Shown here piece after piece: positions 41,298 through 50,194 of a stretch of 64,000 nt of DNA. The position numbers and the translations under genes were made by a program. Origin of the DNA: Chryseotalea sp. WA131a (lineage in GTDB: Bacteria; Bacteroidota; Bacteroidia; Cytophagales; Cyclobacteriaceae); the NCBI GenBank assembly GCA_025370075.1, contig CP073016.1, forward strand, positions 4,526,001-4,590,000, read 5' to 3'. The notes beneath the pieces were generated by a model. It had not been told where the DNA came from. It saw only the letters and a program-made list of their open reading frames with translations, and ran no database searches. Position 1 is the first letter of the stretch; every line of letters starts with the position of its first letter.

Positions 41298-42662
41298 ATG
41301 GGCAAATTCATCCGTCTTAAAAAAGGTTTTTCCATCAATTTGGTTGGCAAGGCATCAACCAAGGTGGTTGACATAGACCAATCCGAAACCGTTGTTATTA
41401 AACCCACCGACTTTTATGGCATTTACATGCCTAAAGTAATGGTCAATGTGGGCGATTCCGTGAAAGCAGGTACACCACTTTTTCACGATAAGCGTCACGA
41501 GCAAATCGTGTTTACTGCCCCCGTGAGTGGTGAAATTGTGGAAGTGAAGCGCGGTGAGAAACGCAAACTATTGGAAATTAAAATTTTGGCTGATAAAAAG
41601 GTAGAGTTTGAGAGCTTTAAAAAGTATTCGGTATCTGATATCAACAATGCTTCGGCCAGTGAATTGAAAGCACAATTGATGGCATCAGGCGTGTGGACGA
41701 ATTTGGTTCAGCGCCCTTTTGGCGTGGTAGCAGATCCGAACGCAGCCCCGAAAGCCATACATATCTCCGCTTTTGACACGCACCCGCTCGCACCTGATTA
41801 CAGCATTTTGTTTAATGGTCAAGACCAATTTTTTCAAGTAGGTATTGATGTATTAAAAAAATTAACTTCGGGGGCAGTACATGTAAACACACATGCGACT
41901 AGCGAGATTGCCACCGTTTTTTCACAAGTAAAAGGTGCGGAAGTAAATAAATTTTCGGGGCCACACCCTGCTGGTTGCGTAGGTGTTCAAATTCACCATC
42001 TCGACCCCATCAACAAAGGTGATGTTGTGTGGACCATTAGCCCTGCGGGGGTCATTCAAATCGGAAAATTGTTTTTGCAAGGAATTTATGATGCTTCAAA
42101 GCTGGTGGCTTTAACAGGGTCTGAGGTAAAGAATCCGCAATATTACAAAACCTATACGGGTGCTTCCGTTAAGCGATTCATTGACGGAAATTTAACAAAC
42201 GACCATGTCCGTGTGATTTCAGGCAATGCACTGACAGGAACAGCCATTGGCAAAGATGGCCACCTCGGATTTTTCGATCAACAAATTACCGTACTTCCAG
42301 AAGGTGACTATGCGGAATTTGTTGGGTGGATTACACCCGGAAAAAGAAAACTTAGCTTCCACCGCTCTATCGGGTTGTTTTCGTTCCTATCACCATCAAA
42401 GGAACGGGTGGTAGACACCAATACACATGGTGAACCGCGTGCATTTGTTCAATCAGGTATTTTTGAGCAAGTTACGCCTATGGATGTTTTGCCAACTCAT
42501 TTGTTGAAAAGCATTTTGGCGCAAGATATTGATGAGATGGAAGCCTTGGGTATTTATGAAGTGGTAGAAGAAGATTTGGCATTATGCGAATTTGTAGATG
42601 TGTCCAAGCACAATGTGCAGGAGATTATTCGCGAGGGAATAGAATTAGTTCAAAATAGTTAA
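41298..42662 (+). CDS. nqrA: Na+-translocating NADH:quinone reductase subunit A
   Basis: Peripheral subunit of the sodium-pumping respiratory complex that oxidises NADH and reduces ubiquinone or menaquinone. Diagnostic segments are the opening FIRLKKGFSINLVGKAS, a lipoyl-like hairpin (GDSVKAGTPLFHDKRHEQIVFTAPVSGEIVEVKRGEKRKLLEI) and the central KFSGPHPAGCVGVQIHHLDPI. Length 454 is typical. It starts the operon nqrABCDE, with nqrB 14 bp downstream. Confidence 0.96.
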   Translation: MGKFIRLKKGFSINLVGKASTKVVDIDQSETVVIKPTDFYGIYMPKVMVNVGDSVKAGTPLFHDKRHEQIVFTAPVSGEIVEVKRGEKRKLLEIKILADKKVEFESFKKYSVSDINNASASELKAQLMASGVWTNLVQRPFGVVADPNAAPKAIHISAFDTHPLAPDYSILFNGQDQFFQVGIDVLKKLTSGAVHVNTHATSEIATVFSQVKGAEVNKFSGPHPAGCVGVQIHHLDPINKGDVVWTISPAGVIQIGKLFLQGIYDASKLVALTGSEVKNPQYYKTYTGASVKRFIDGNLTNDHVRVISGNALTGTAIGKDGHLGFFDQQITVLPEGDYAEFVGWITPGKRKLSFHRSIGLFSFLSPSKERVVDTNTHGEPRAFVQSGIFEQVTPMDVLPTHLLKSILAQDIDEMEALGIYEVVEEDLALCEFVDVSKHNVQEIIREGIELVQNS

Positions 42663-42676
42663 TCAGGTTAAGTTCC

Positions 42677-43879
42677 ATGAAGTTTTTAGAACATCAGATT
42701 GAAAAAATCAAGCCTCACTTTATGAAGGGAGGCAAGTGGGAGAAGCATTATTATTCTTTCGAAGCATTGGAAACATTTTTGTTTGCCCCGGCTACCACCA
42801 ACGGAGCAAAGGGTGCACAAATTCGCGATGCCATCGATTTGAAGCGATTGATGATGACCGTTATCATCTCCATGGTGCCATGCTTGCTTTTTGGTATTTG
42901 GAATGTTGGCCACCAACACTTTTTGGCTATCGGCCAGGCGGGCGCATCGTTGGGCGATAAAATTATGGTGGGTGCCATTCAAGTTTTGCCGATTGTGGTG
43001 GTATCCTATGGGGTTGGTCTTGGAATTGAGTTTGTTTTTGCAACCATTCGTAGACATCCGGTAAACGAAGGATTTCTGGTAACGGGTATGTTGATACCGT
43101 TGGTGATGCCCCCCGACATTCCACTTTGGCAAGTAGCTCTTGCTACTGCTTTTGCGGTAATCATCGGCAAAGAAGCATTTGGCGGAACGGGCATGAACGT
43201 GATGAACGTGGCGTTAACGGCTCGCGCTTTTCTATACTTTGCGTACCCAACCGATATTTCAGGTAGCGTGTGGACCTATTTGGGCGATGCCAAGGCGGTG
43301 GCCGGATATTCAGGGGCAACTCCGTTATCAATCGCGGCTGATGCAGCGACCACTGGCACCAATGTAGTTTCACAACTCAATTCATTTGGGTCAGGTTGGA
43401 ACGAAGGCGTATTCTCGTTCACCAATATGTTTATGGGCATCATGCCCGGTTGCATTGGAGAGACGTCTACTTTAATGTGCTTGATTGGTGCTTTTATCTT
43501 AATCGCTACGGGAGCAGGAAGCTGGAAAGTAATTGTAAGCGTGTTTGGTGGTGCTTATGCAATGGGCTTGTTCTTGAATATTTTAGGAGGCAATGCCTTT
43601 ATGGAAATGCCCGCTCATTATCACTTGGTGATTGGCGGGTTGGCATTCGGTGCTGTCTTCATGGCAACAGATCCGGTAACGGCTTCACAAACAGAAACAG
43701 GGAAGTGGATTTATGGTGCTTTAATTGGTATGTTTACAGTAATGATTCGTGTATTTAACCCTGCTTACCCGGAAGGTATCATGTTGGCGATTTTGTTGAT
43801 GAACGTGTTCGCTCCGCTCATCGATTATTATGTAGTAAGTGCAAACAAAAACAGAAGATTAAAACGTGCGACAGTCTAA
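42677..43879 (+). CDS. nqrB: Na+-translocating NADH:quinone reductase subunit B
   Basis: Membrane subunit that carries a covalently bound FMN and takes part in sodium transport. The flavin site is Thr215 in YSGATPLSIA, the usual S-G-A-T motif. Many membrane helices are visible (MMTVIISMVPCLLFGIW, IQVLPIVVVSYGVGLGIEF), with the conserved loops ATIRRHPVNEGFLVTGMLIPL and GKEAFGGTGMNVMNVALTARAFLYFAYP. Length 400 fits. It overlaps nqrC by 14 bp. Confidence 0.96.
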   Translation: MKFLEHQIEKIKPHFMKGGKWEKHYYSFEALETFLFAPATTNGAKGAQIRDAIDLKRLMMTVIISMVPCLLFGIWNVGHQHFLAIGQAGASLGDKIMVGAIQVLPIVVVSYGVGLGIEFVFATIRRHPVNEGFLVTGMLIPLVMPPDIPLWQVALATAFAVIIGKEAFGGTGMNVMNVALTARAFLYFAYPTDISGSVWTYLGDAKAVAGYSGATPLSIAADAATTGTNVVSQLNSFGSGWNEGVFSFTNMFMGIMPGCIGETSTLMCLIGAFILIATGAGSWKVIVSVFGGAYAMGLFLNILGGNAFMEMPAHYHLVIGGLAFGAVFMATDPVTASQTETGKWIYGALIGMFTVMIRVFNPAYPEGIMLAILLMNVFAPLIDYYVVSANKNRRLKRATV

Positions 43880-44591
43880 TTTATACATCGTATTATATGC
43901 TGCTGCTATCACGGTAGTGTGTGGTGGCGCATTGGCCATTGCCTCGCAAAGCTTAAAACCTTTGCAAGATGCCAACATCGAGTTGGAAAGAAAGAAAAAT
44001 ATTCTCTCCACCGTAATGGAACTAAAAGACGGGGATGATGTGGAGAAATTATATGCTTCGCGCGTAAAGGAAAGAGTGATTGACTTTAACGGTAACGTAA
44101 AGTCTGGCATGAAAGCAAGCACGGTGGTAATAGCCGAGCAGTACAAATTGAAACCCGAAGAACGCTTGTTGCCTGTTTACGAATTTCGCAACCAAGCCGA
44201 TACGTCTAAAATAGACAATGCGGTAATGCCGGTGTATGGATATGGACTATGGAACAACATTTGGGGCTTTGTGGCCTTGCAGTCTGATCTGAACACTGTG
44301 CAAGGCGTAAAGTTTGAGCACGCAGGCGAAACGCCTGGCTTGGGTGCGCGCATCACGTCCGAAGATATTCAATCGCGCTACAAAGGCAAGATGGTATTTG
44401 ATGGCGAGAATGTTTTATCGGTGGTCATGCAAAAAGGTGAAGGCTTTGACTACTCCTCTGACCCGCACAAAGTAGACGGAATGTCGGGTGCTACCCTTAC
44501 AGGAAAAGGAGTTAACAATATGTTGAAAGACTATTTTGCCTGCTACCAAAACTATTTGAAGAAAAATAAAAAGACCGCATCACTTAACTAA
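43866..44591 (+). CDS. nqrC: Na+-translocating NADH:quinone reductase subunit C
   Basis: Subunit with one membrane helix and a periplasmic domain carrying the second covalent FMN, attached at Thr210 in the motif DGMSGATLTG. The N-terminal helix is NLYIVLYAAAITVVCGGALAIAS, followed by the FMN-binding domain with FEHAGETPGLGARI. The start codon is a GTG at 43866 inside the end of nqrB, 14 bp before its stop; no ATG lies before the membrane helix. Length 241 is normal. Confidence 0.96.
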   Translation: MRQSNLYIVLYAAAITVVCGGALAIASQSLKPLQDANIELERKKNILSTVMELKDGDDVEKLYASRVKERVIDFNGNVKSGMKASTVVIAEQYKLKPEERLLPVYEFRNQADTSKIDNAVMPVYGYGLWNNIWGFVALQSDLNTVQGVKFEHAGETPGLGARITSEDIQSRYKGKMVFDGENVLSVVMQKGEGFDYSSDPHKVDGMSGATLTGKGVNNMLKDYFACYQNYLKKNKKTASLN

Positions 44592-44597
44592 CAACTT

Positions 44598-45266
44598 ATG
44601 AGTACCGAAACCGCAGAAGTAGAAGTTGTAGAGAAAAAGTCGGAGCCACTTTTCTCCAAGAAAAACAAAAAGTTATTGACCAATCCGTTGGACATTGACA
44701 ATCCTATCACCGTGCAGATTTTGGGTGTGTGTTCGGCTTTGGCGGTAACCACGCAAATGAAGCCAGCCTTTGTGATGTCACTTGGATTGATGATTGTAAC
44801 CGCATCTTCCAACGTGGTTATTTCAATGATGCGCAATTCAATTCCTTCACGCATTCGTATCATCGTTCAGTTGGCGGTAGTTTCCTTATGGGTAATTTTA
44901 GTTGATCAGATTTTGAAAGCGTATGTGTATGATGTATCGAAGCAGCTTTCAGTCTTTGTAGGATTGATCATTACCAACTGTATTGTCATGGGGCGATTGG
45001 AAGCTTTCGCGATGGGCAACAAACCTTGGCCGTCATTTATAGATGGAATTGGAAATGGTTTGGGCTATGGAATTATTCTAATGATGGTAGCTTTTGTGCG
45101 TGAGTTATTTGGTGGAGGCAGTTTGTTTGGGTTTAAGGTTTGGGAAAGCATGGGCTTGCACTATACAGGCAATGGATTGTTGTTGTTGCCAGCGGGCGCG
45201 TGTATTTTGGTAGGCATTGTTATTTGGATTCAACGTACGTTAAACGGCCACAGAGAGGCTCATTAA
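44598..45266 (+). CDS. nqrD: Na+-translocating NADH:quinone reductase subunit D
   Basis: Integral membrane subunit; with NqrE it holds an iron centre bound by cysteines within the membrane. Family motifs are NPITVQILGVCSALAVTT near residue 35 and IITNCIVMGRLEAFAMGNKPWPSFIDGIGNGLGYGIILM near residue 130; GVCSAL and TNCIVMGR contain the cysteines expected for iron binding. Six membrane helices are plausible. The cytoplasmic N-terminal 30 residues are highly charged. Confidence 0.96.
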   Translation: MSTETAEVEVVEKKSEPLFSKKNKKLLTNPLDIDNPITVQILGVCSALAVTTQMKPAFVMSLGLMIVTASSNVVISMMRNSIPSRIRIIVQLAVVSLWVILVDQILKAYVYDVSKQLSVFVGLIITNCIVMGRLEAFAMGNKPWPSFIDGIGNGLGYGIILMMVAFVRELFGGGSLFGFKVWESMGLHYTGNGLLLLPAGACILVGIVIWIQRTLNGHREAH

Positions 45267-45275
45267 TTTTCGATT

Positions 45276-45890
45276 ATGGAAAATTTAGTAAACATTGGTA
45301 TTCGCTCGATTTTTATCGACAACATGATTTTCGCTTACTTTTTGGGAATGTGTTCTTTCTTGGCCATTTCCAAAAAAGTAAAAACGGCCGTGGGTTTAGG
45401 CGTAGCAGTCGTGTTTGTAATTGGTATAACGGTGCCGATCAATTGGATTATTCAAAATAAGGTTTTGGTTCCTGGCTCGTTGGCTTGGTTAGGTGATGAT
45501 TTTAAAAATGTCGATTTAGGCTTTTTGCAGTTCATTGTTTTTATTTCAGTTATTGCAGCGATCACCCAGTTGACTGAAATGGCCGTGGAGAAATTCTCTC
45601 CCGCGCTTTATGGAACCTTAGGTATTTTCCTTCCATTGATTGCGGTAAACTGCTCGGTGTTAGGTGCTGCGTTGTTCATGGTTGGACGTCCGTATAATTT
45701 GGCAGAAGCAACCGTGTTTGGGTTGGGCTCTGGAATTGGCTGGATGCTGGCGATTGTAGCATTGGCAGGAGTGCGCGAGAAGATGAAATATTCAAATGTG
45801 CCTGCACCTTTGAGAGGCTTGGGGATTACCTTTATTTTAGTAGGCTTGATGTCGTTGGGCTTTTTAAGTTTCCTCGGCTTCTCGTTGTAA
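45276..45890 (+). CDS. nqrE: Na+-translocating NADH:quinone reductase subunit E
   Basis: Integral membrane partner of NqrD. Family motifs are RSIFIDNMIFAYFLGMCSFLAISKKV near the start and IFLPLIAVNCSVLGAALFMVGR in the middle; the cysteines of LGMCSFL and AVNCSVLG match those that bind the membrane iron centre. Length 204 is normal. A strong terminator follows at 45912, so the operon ends here; nqrF, which supplies the NADH site, FAD and the 2Fe-2S centre, is not in this window. Confidence 0.96.
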   Translation: MENLVNIGIRSIFIDNMIFAYFLGMCSFLAISKKVKTAVGLGVAVVFVIGITVPINWIIQNKVLVPGSLAWLGDDFKNVDLGFLQFIVFISVIAAITQLTEMAVEKFSPALYGTLGIFLPLIAVNCSVLGAALFMVGRPYNLAEATVFGLGSGIGWMLAIVALAGVREKMKYSNVPAPLRGLGITFILVGLMSLGFLSFLGFSL

Positions 45891-45911
45891 TAGTTGATTT
45901 GAAGACATTCG

Positions 45912-45940
45912 AAAGGCTTCAAATTTTTGAAGCCTTTTTT
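45912..45940 (+). terminator. Rho-independent terminator of the nqr operon
   Basis: AAAGGCTTCAAA pairs with TTTGAAGCCTTT and runs into a series of T. It lies 21 bp after the nqrE stop. Confidence 0.85.
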
Positions 45941-45947
45941 GTTTACC

Positions 45948-45980
45948 AACTTTCAGAGGTCTCAAAGACCTTGGAAAGTT
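45948..45980. repeat. Palindromic repeat with AACTTTC/GAAAGTT arms
   Basis: AACTTTC (45948-45954) and AGGTCT (45957-45962) pair with AGACCT (45966-45971) and GAAAGTT (45974-45980), with two-base mismatched spacers in the stem and a 3-base loop. It immediately follows the nqr terminator and precedes the DUF502 gene. A shorter relative lies at 46928-46949. Confidence 0.7.
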
Positions 45981-45993
45981 TAATAACCTAAAT

Positions 45994-46557
45994 ATGAAAG
46001 CTATATTCGGTAGGATCGTTCGCTACTTTTTTAATGGAACATTATTCATTGTTCCGTTGGTAGCCACTGTGTACTTTGTTTTTGTATCCTTTCAATGGTT
46101 GGATAGCCGACTGAACTTGCCCTATCCAGGGGTAGGGTTTGTCATTATCCTTTCGGTGATTACCCTGTTCGGTTATTTCACCTCTAACTTTGCTTTCAAA
46201 ACGTTCTCCACTTGGTTCGACCAAGGTATGAACCGCATACCCTTGGTGAAGTTGATTTATTCTGCAGTAAAAGATTTGCTTGCCGCTTTTGTGGGTGACA
46301 AACGGAAATTTGACAAGCCTGTGCTAGTAACCATTAATAAAGAGAACAACCTTCATCGGATTGGTTTTATCACGCAAGAAGATTTATCGGAATTGGGATT
46401 GAAAGACATGGTAGTGGTTTATTTCCCCCAATCTTACGCGGTGGCAGGCGACCATTTTGTGATTCCCAGTAGCAGCGTAAAGCCCCTCAATATTTCTGGC
46501 CCGGTGGCGATGAAGTTTATTGTGAGTGGAGGAATTTCAGGGTTTAATGAAGGTTGA
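45994..46557 (+). CDS. DUF502 family membrane protein
   Basis: Two N-terminal membrane helices (GTLFIVPLVATVYFVFVSF and VGFVIILSVITLFGYFTSNFAF) are followed by the family's conserved cytoplasmic part: FDQGMNRIPLVKLIYSAVKDLLAAF and later VVVYFPQSYAVAGDHFVIPSSSVKPLNISGP. Length 187 is typical. The family is widespread in bacteria and plants and has no established enzymatic function. It is separated from the nqr operon by a terminator and a palindromic repeat. Confidence 0.88.
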   Translation: MKAIFGRIVRYFFNGTLFIVPLVATVYFVFVSFQWLDSRLNLPYPGVGFVIILSVITLFGYFTSNFAFKTFSTWFDQGMNRIPLVKLIYSAVKDLLAAFVGDKRKFDKPVLVTINKENNLHRIGFITQEDLSELGLKDMVVVYFPQSYAVAGDHFVIPSSSVKPLNISGPVAMKFIVSGGISGFNEG

Positions 46558-46699
46558 TTTTTTGACAATCATCTTTCGGATATATGCGGATCTTTGCGCT
46601 TTCATATGCTTTTTTCATTTTATAGGAATATTCTATCCAATCAAATTCATCACCCGCTTGGTGTCATGGATTATTTGTGATAATCAATCTCTTTTGTGT

Positions 46700-46852
46700 T
46701 TATGGATTTCTTAAACGGGCCGAAGTTTTTTTGTTTACTTTTTCTTCCTCCCACTCCTTCAGCAGCTTTATAGTCATGGTGGCAACGCGGTAGCTGTTTG
46801 GACTCAGCGCCACAACATAAGTTGGATGGATGTAATAAGTAAAAATATACAT
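46700..46852 (-). CDS. Possible 50-residue ORF or gene remnant
   Basis: On the minus strand an ATG at 46852 starts MYIFTYYIHPTYVVALSPNS, then YRVATMTIKLLKEWEEEKVN and KKTSARLRNP to a stop. The middle part is coding-like (amphipathic, with LLKEWEEEK). I do not recognise a family; it may be the end of a broken gene. The surrounding 46558-47058 has no other convincing gene; a short frame at 46526-46714 overlaps DUF502 and is unlikely. Confidence 0.25.
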   Translation of the reverse strand: MYIFTYYIHPTYVVALSPNSYRVATMTIKLLKEWEEEKVNKKTSARLRNP

Positions 46853-46927
46853 AATGGCTTATTTGAGTGTATTTCAAAAAGGCAAGACCAATCTATCCAA
46901 AGCACCCAACTTTAACAGCTAAATTTT

Positions 46928-46949
46928 AAACTTTCAAAGATGAAAGTTT
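46928..46949. repeat. Short palindrome AAACTTTCA/TGAAAGTTT
   Basis: A perfect 9-bp stem with loop AAGA, without a T-run. Its arms share AACTTTC/GAAAGTT with the larger palindrome at 45948-45980. Confidence 0.6.
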
Positions 46950-47034
46950 CTGCGATTTTGTTTTCCTTTAACCGACAACGGAAATATTGATAGTGTTTCT
47001 ACCCTTGAAATGAATATTTAATGAAGCATAAACT

Positions 47035-47066
47035 TTTGACATGATTGAAAATTATTTATATTTTCG
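47035..47066 (+). promoter_or_regulatory. Possible promoter before the lipoprotein at 47081
   Basis: TTTG at 47035-47038 and TATTTTCG at 47059-47066 (one mismatch to TAnnTTTG) are 20 bp apart and 15 bp before the start codon. The region is A+T-rich, so a chance match is possible. Confidence 0.35.
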
Positions 47067-47080
47067 AAAAAGTAAATTTT

Positions 47081-47710
47081 ATGAAGAATTGTTCAATAGT
47101 TAGTGCTCTTGTTATTATTTTAAGCTCTTGTGCATCAACTTATAAATCCTTAAGGCCATCATCTTCTTATTTTGGAAATACTGAAGATATAAATGGAATC
47201 AAGTTCTCGTATAAACACGGAGTGTTGGCAGAAACGGGAAATAAAAAGTATGCAAAGAGGGAGGTTAGTAAAGCCATAAAAGTTGTTTCTGTGAAGATTA
47301 TCAACAACTCCGATAAAACTTTGGTAATTGGTCAAAACGCAAAATTTTATTCAGGAAACAGTGAATTGCGTTTAATTGAGCCAAGCACTATTCATCATCA
47401 GTTAAAGCAAGGTGTACCCATTTATTTGTTGTATTTACTGTTGACTCCAACTCAACTAACCACTGGAAGCAGTACAATCAATAGTAATGGAACAATTTCT
47501 TCTGCATCAAGACTACCAATCGGATTAATATTAGGACCGGGCATTGCCTTTGGTAACATGGCCGTAGCAGGTACTGCAAATCAGAATTTTCTGAGGGAGT
47601 TAAATGAGTATAATTTGATTAACAAAACAATTACACCAGGTCAAACAGTGTTTGGCTTAATTGGTGTAAATGATATTGGGTATAATCCTGTAAGAATTGT
47701 TGTTGATTAG
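47081..47710 (+). CDS. Lipoprotein of unknown function
   Basis: ATG at 47081 gives a clean lipoprotein signal, MKNCSIVSALVIILSSC, with the lipobox ILSSC and Ala-Ser after the cysteine. The mature domain contains IKVVSVKIINNSDKTLVIGQNAKFYSG, which reads as a beta-rich fold, a hydrophobic stretch YLLYLLLTPTQLTTG near residue 120, and GPGIAFGNMAVAGTANQNFLRELNEYNL. No family recognised. Its stop overlaps the stop of the convergent mnmA gene by 4 bp. Confidence 0.7.
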   Translation: MKNCSIVSALVIILSSCASTYKSLRPSSSYFGNTEDINGIKFSYKHGVLAETGNKKYAKREVSKAIKVVSVKIINNSDKTLVIGQNAKFYSGNSELRLIEPSTIHHQLKQGVPIYLLYLLLTPTQLTTGSSTINSNGTISSASRLPIGLILGPGIAFGNMAVAGTANQNFLRELNEYNLINKTITPGQTVFGLIGVNDIGYNPVRIVVD

Positions 47711-48882
47711 GAAATCACGCCCGATCCCACCAACTCATCGCCCTTATACCAAGCCGCGAACTGCCCAGGTGTAACGCCCCGTTGCGCTTTTTCAAAAATA
47801 ATGTATAACCCATTTTCTTTTTGATGAAGAGTGCAATTCTCTAAGGGTTGGCGATAGCGAATGCGAGCTACATATTTTTTACTTTCTCCAACGGCAAGTT
47901 TCAAATCCGTTCGCACCCAATGCACATCGGCTATTGGAATAAATAAACCTTTTCGATACAATCCAGGATGGTCATCTCCGCTTCCGGTATAGATTACATT
48001 CTTATTGGTATCAGTGCCGATCACAAACAACGGTTTTTCGTAACCGCCAATGTTTAAGCCCCTGCGTTGGCCAATGGTATAGAAATGCGCACCGTTGTGT
48101 TCGCCCACCACTTCGCCCATACTGGGTTGCAACGCGTACGGCTTGGTGAGATTTTCTAAATCATCATCCGCCCAGCCATTACTAAACGTTGCCCTATCAG
48201 CAGGCACTTCAATTACTTTACCTTTCTTGGGCTCCAGTCGTTGTTGCAAAAAGTCGGGCAAGTGTACTTTGCCGATAAAGCACAATCCTTGCGAATCTTT
48301 TTTCTCGGCTGTGGCCAATCCTGCTTTCTTCGCAATTTCTCGTACTTCGGGTTTTAGCAATTCACCAATGGGGAATAATGCTTTCACAAGTTGGGCTTGT
48401 GTGAGTTGACATAAAAAATAGCTTTGGTCTTTGTTGGGGTCTTTGCCTGCCAGTAGTTGAAAAATTTCTTTTCCGCCTTTTTCAAGAATCCCTTTTCGGC
48501 AGTAATGGCCAGTGGCTACAAAATCGGCACCCAGTTTTATGGCTGCTTCTAAAAATACATCAAACTTAATTTCGCGATTGCACAATACATCAGGATTGGG
48601 TGTGCGCCCCGCTTTGTATTCGGCAAACATGTAATCCACAATACGCGTTTTGTATTCGGCACTTAAGTCAATGGCCTGAAACGGAATGCCCAAATGCTGC
48701 GCCACAATCATCGCATCGTTGCTATCATCCAGCCAAGGGCATTCGTTGCTGATGGTTACAGAATCATCATGCCAGTTTTTCATGAACATGCCAATCACTT
48801 CGTAGCCTTGCTCCTTCAGTAAATAAGCTGCTACGCTTGAATCAACTCCACCGGATAGACCTACTACAACTCTTTTATTCAT
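47707..48882 (-). CDS. mnmA: tRNA-specific 2-thiouridylase MnmA
   Basis: Thiolates U34 of tRNAs for Lys, Glu and Gln at position 2. The PP-loop is VVGLSGGVDSSVAAYLL, the first catalytic cysteine lies in NPDVLCNREIKF and the second in SQGLCFIGK; ATGHYCRK and KDPNKDQSYFLCQL are further conserved. I start at ATG 48882 (MNKRVVVGLSGGVDSS), not at the open frame start 7 codons earlier. Length 391 is normal. It lies downstream of the thioredoxin-like gene on the same strand with 50 bp between. Confidence 0.96.
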   Translation of the reverse strand: MNKRVVVGLSGGVDSSVAAYLLKEQGYEVIGMFMKNWHDDSVTISNECPWLDDSNDAMIVAQHLGIPFQAIDLSAEYKTRIVDYMFAEYKAGRTPNPDVLCNREIKFDVFLEAAIKLGADFVATGHYCRKGILEKGGKEIFQLLAGKDPNKDQSYFLCQLTQAQLVKALFPIGELLKPEVREIAKKAGLATAEKKDSQGLCFIGKVHLPDFLQQRLEPKKGKVIEVPADRATFSNGWADDDLENLTKPYALQPSMGEVVGEHNGAHFYTIGQRRGLNIGGYEKPLFVIGTDTNKNVIYTGSGDDHPGLYRKGLFIPIADVHWVRTDLKLAVGESKKYVARIRYRQPLENCTLHQKENGLYIIFEKAQRGVTPGQFAAWYKGDELVGSGVIS

Positions 48883-48932
48883 GCCTTTAAAAATTGACTT
48901 CAAGTTGCTGGCTGCAAGCTTTTGTTTTTAAC

Positions 48933-50147
48933 CTAAGCAGGATTCTCCGCTAAAAGTTCATTGATAACCTGATTAAACCGCTCTTTAAACTGTTCATAAT
49001 AAATTCCCGTGCCGGGGCCTTCAAACCCCGTGCGAATGTGTTTTACTTTTCCATCTTTACCAATAAAAATGGTAGTAGGGAAGGCAATCACTTTATTTAG
49101 CATGGGCAATGTTTCGGCTGCTTTTTCTTTGTCGCTTGTGCCTGCGATCACAAATTCGTAAGGCACGTTCAATTTGGCCTTCATCTTTCTTACTCGTTCA
49201 CTAGCGTAATCAAAGTCGTCTTTTCGCTCGTAAGCAAGTCCCAATATTTCTACTCCACGGTCTTTGTTCTCGTTGTACCACTGCGTTAAAAATTTTGTTT
49301 CGTCCATGCAATTGGGGCACCACGTTCCGAAAATTTGAAGGATCAATACTTTGTTGGCGAATTTTTTGTCTGATGGGCTAATCATATTGTGCTCTACATC
49401 TGGAAAGCTGAAGTTGATTTTATCAAAGCCCTCTTTCAAAAAAGTAAGCGACTCTGCATTTGGCAAGGTGGCCTTTTCATTTCTTATTCCTTTGAATGTC
49501 TCGTGCGAAGCGTGACCTGAGTAGAAATCACCTTTAAGGGAATCGCCCTCTAATTTGGCGGAGAAAATAAATGCATGGTTTCCATCGAACGTACTTAACT
49601 TTAATTGGCCATCAACTACATTTCCTTCCAAGTAACGGTAGTCGCCAGTGGGCGTTAGGAATGTTCCCGTCAGGTAATTGCCTTGTTGTTTGAAAATTCC
49701 TACTGAGGGATAGGTTTCTTTTTCATCGTTGAATTCGAGTTGATACGTTCCTGAAAAATCGGGCGATTGGTTATCATTCTTTTTTGCAAAGCGAAAATCT
49801 TCTCCCCATGTTGCAGTGAAGGGCAGATTGCCAGCAGTATTGTAATTTTTTATAAAAATGCCTTTGAGTTGATCACCATCTATTTTTGCAGAAAGAGAAG
49901 CATCGAAAATATGCAGTTTCATTTTTATGGAATCGCCTTCAATGGAAATTTCATCCAGTAGCAATTGCTCAGTTGCATTGCGCAGATAGGCTTGATACTG
50001 ATTTCCCTTTTTCTCAACTGAAAAGGTAAAAGGCAGATCTTGACCTTGTAGTTGGATAATGCCTCGCCAATTGCCTGTTTTTAATTCAACTGGCTTAGAG
50101 CAAGAAAACAGGAGAGAAACGATTAAAAGAGCAATTAAAAAGCGCAT
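48933..50147 (-). CDS. TlpA-family thioredoxin-like lipoprotein
   Basis: ATG at 50147 gives the lipoprotein signal MRFLIALLIVSLLFSCSK; the longer open frame upstream overlaps the divergent gene and is not credible. Residues 20-240 form a beta-rich N-terminal part with repeated G-x-G strand patterns (NGNH/EGDSLKGDFYSGHASHETFKGI). Residues about 265-404 are a TlpA/ResA-type thioredoxin domain with the redox pair in FGTWCPNCMDE and the cis-proline motif IAFPTTIFIGKDG. It should reduce disulfides, possibly of cytochromes or other envelope proteins. A divergent CoA transferase gene starts 47 bp away. Confidence 0.88.
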   Translation of the reverse strand: MRFLIALLIVSLLFSCSKPVELKTGNWRGIIQLQGQDLPFTFSVEKKGNQYQAYLRNATEQLLLDEISIEGDSIKMKLHIFDASLSAKIDGDQLKGIFIKNYNTAGNLPFTATWGEDFRFAKKNDNQSPDFSGTYQLEFNDEKETYPSVGIFKQQGNYLTGTFLTPTGDYRYLEGNVVDGQLKLSTFDGNHAFIFSAKLEGDSLKGDFYSGHASHETFKGIRNEKATLPNAESLTFLKEGFDKINFSFPDVEHNMISPSDKKFANKVLILQIFGTWCPNCMDETKFLTQWYNENKDRGVEILGLAYERKDDFDYASERVRKMKAKLNVPYEFVIAGTSDKEKAAETLPMLNKVIAFPTTIFIGKDGKVKHIRTGFEGPGTGIYYEQFKERFNQVINELLAENPA

Positions 50148-50194
50148 TTTTATAACTTGATTGATAGAACAATAATTTCCAAGCCAACACAACG

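Noticed and set aside
46526..46714. Plus-strand hydrophobic frame after DUF502
   Set aside because: Overlaps the DUF502 end, no conservation expected and A/T-rich composition explains the hydrophobic residues.
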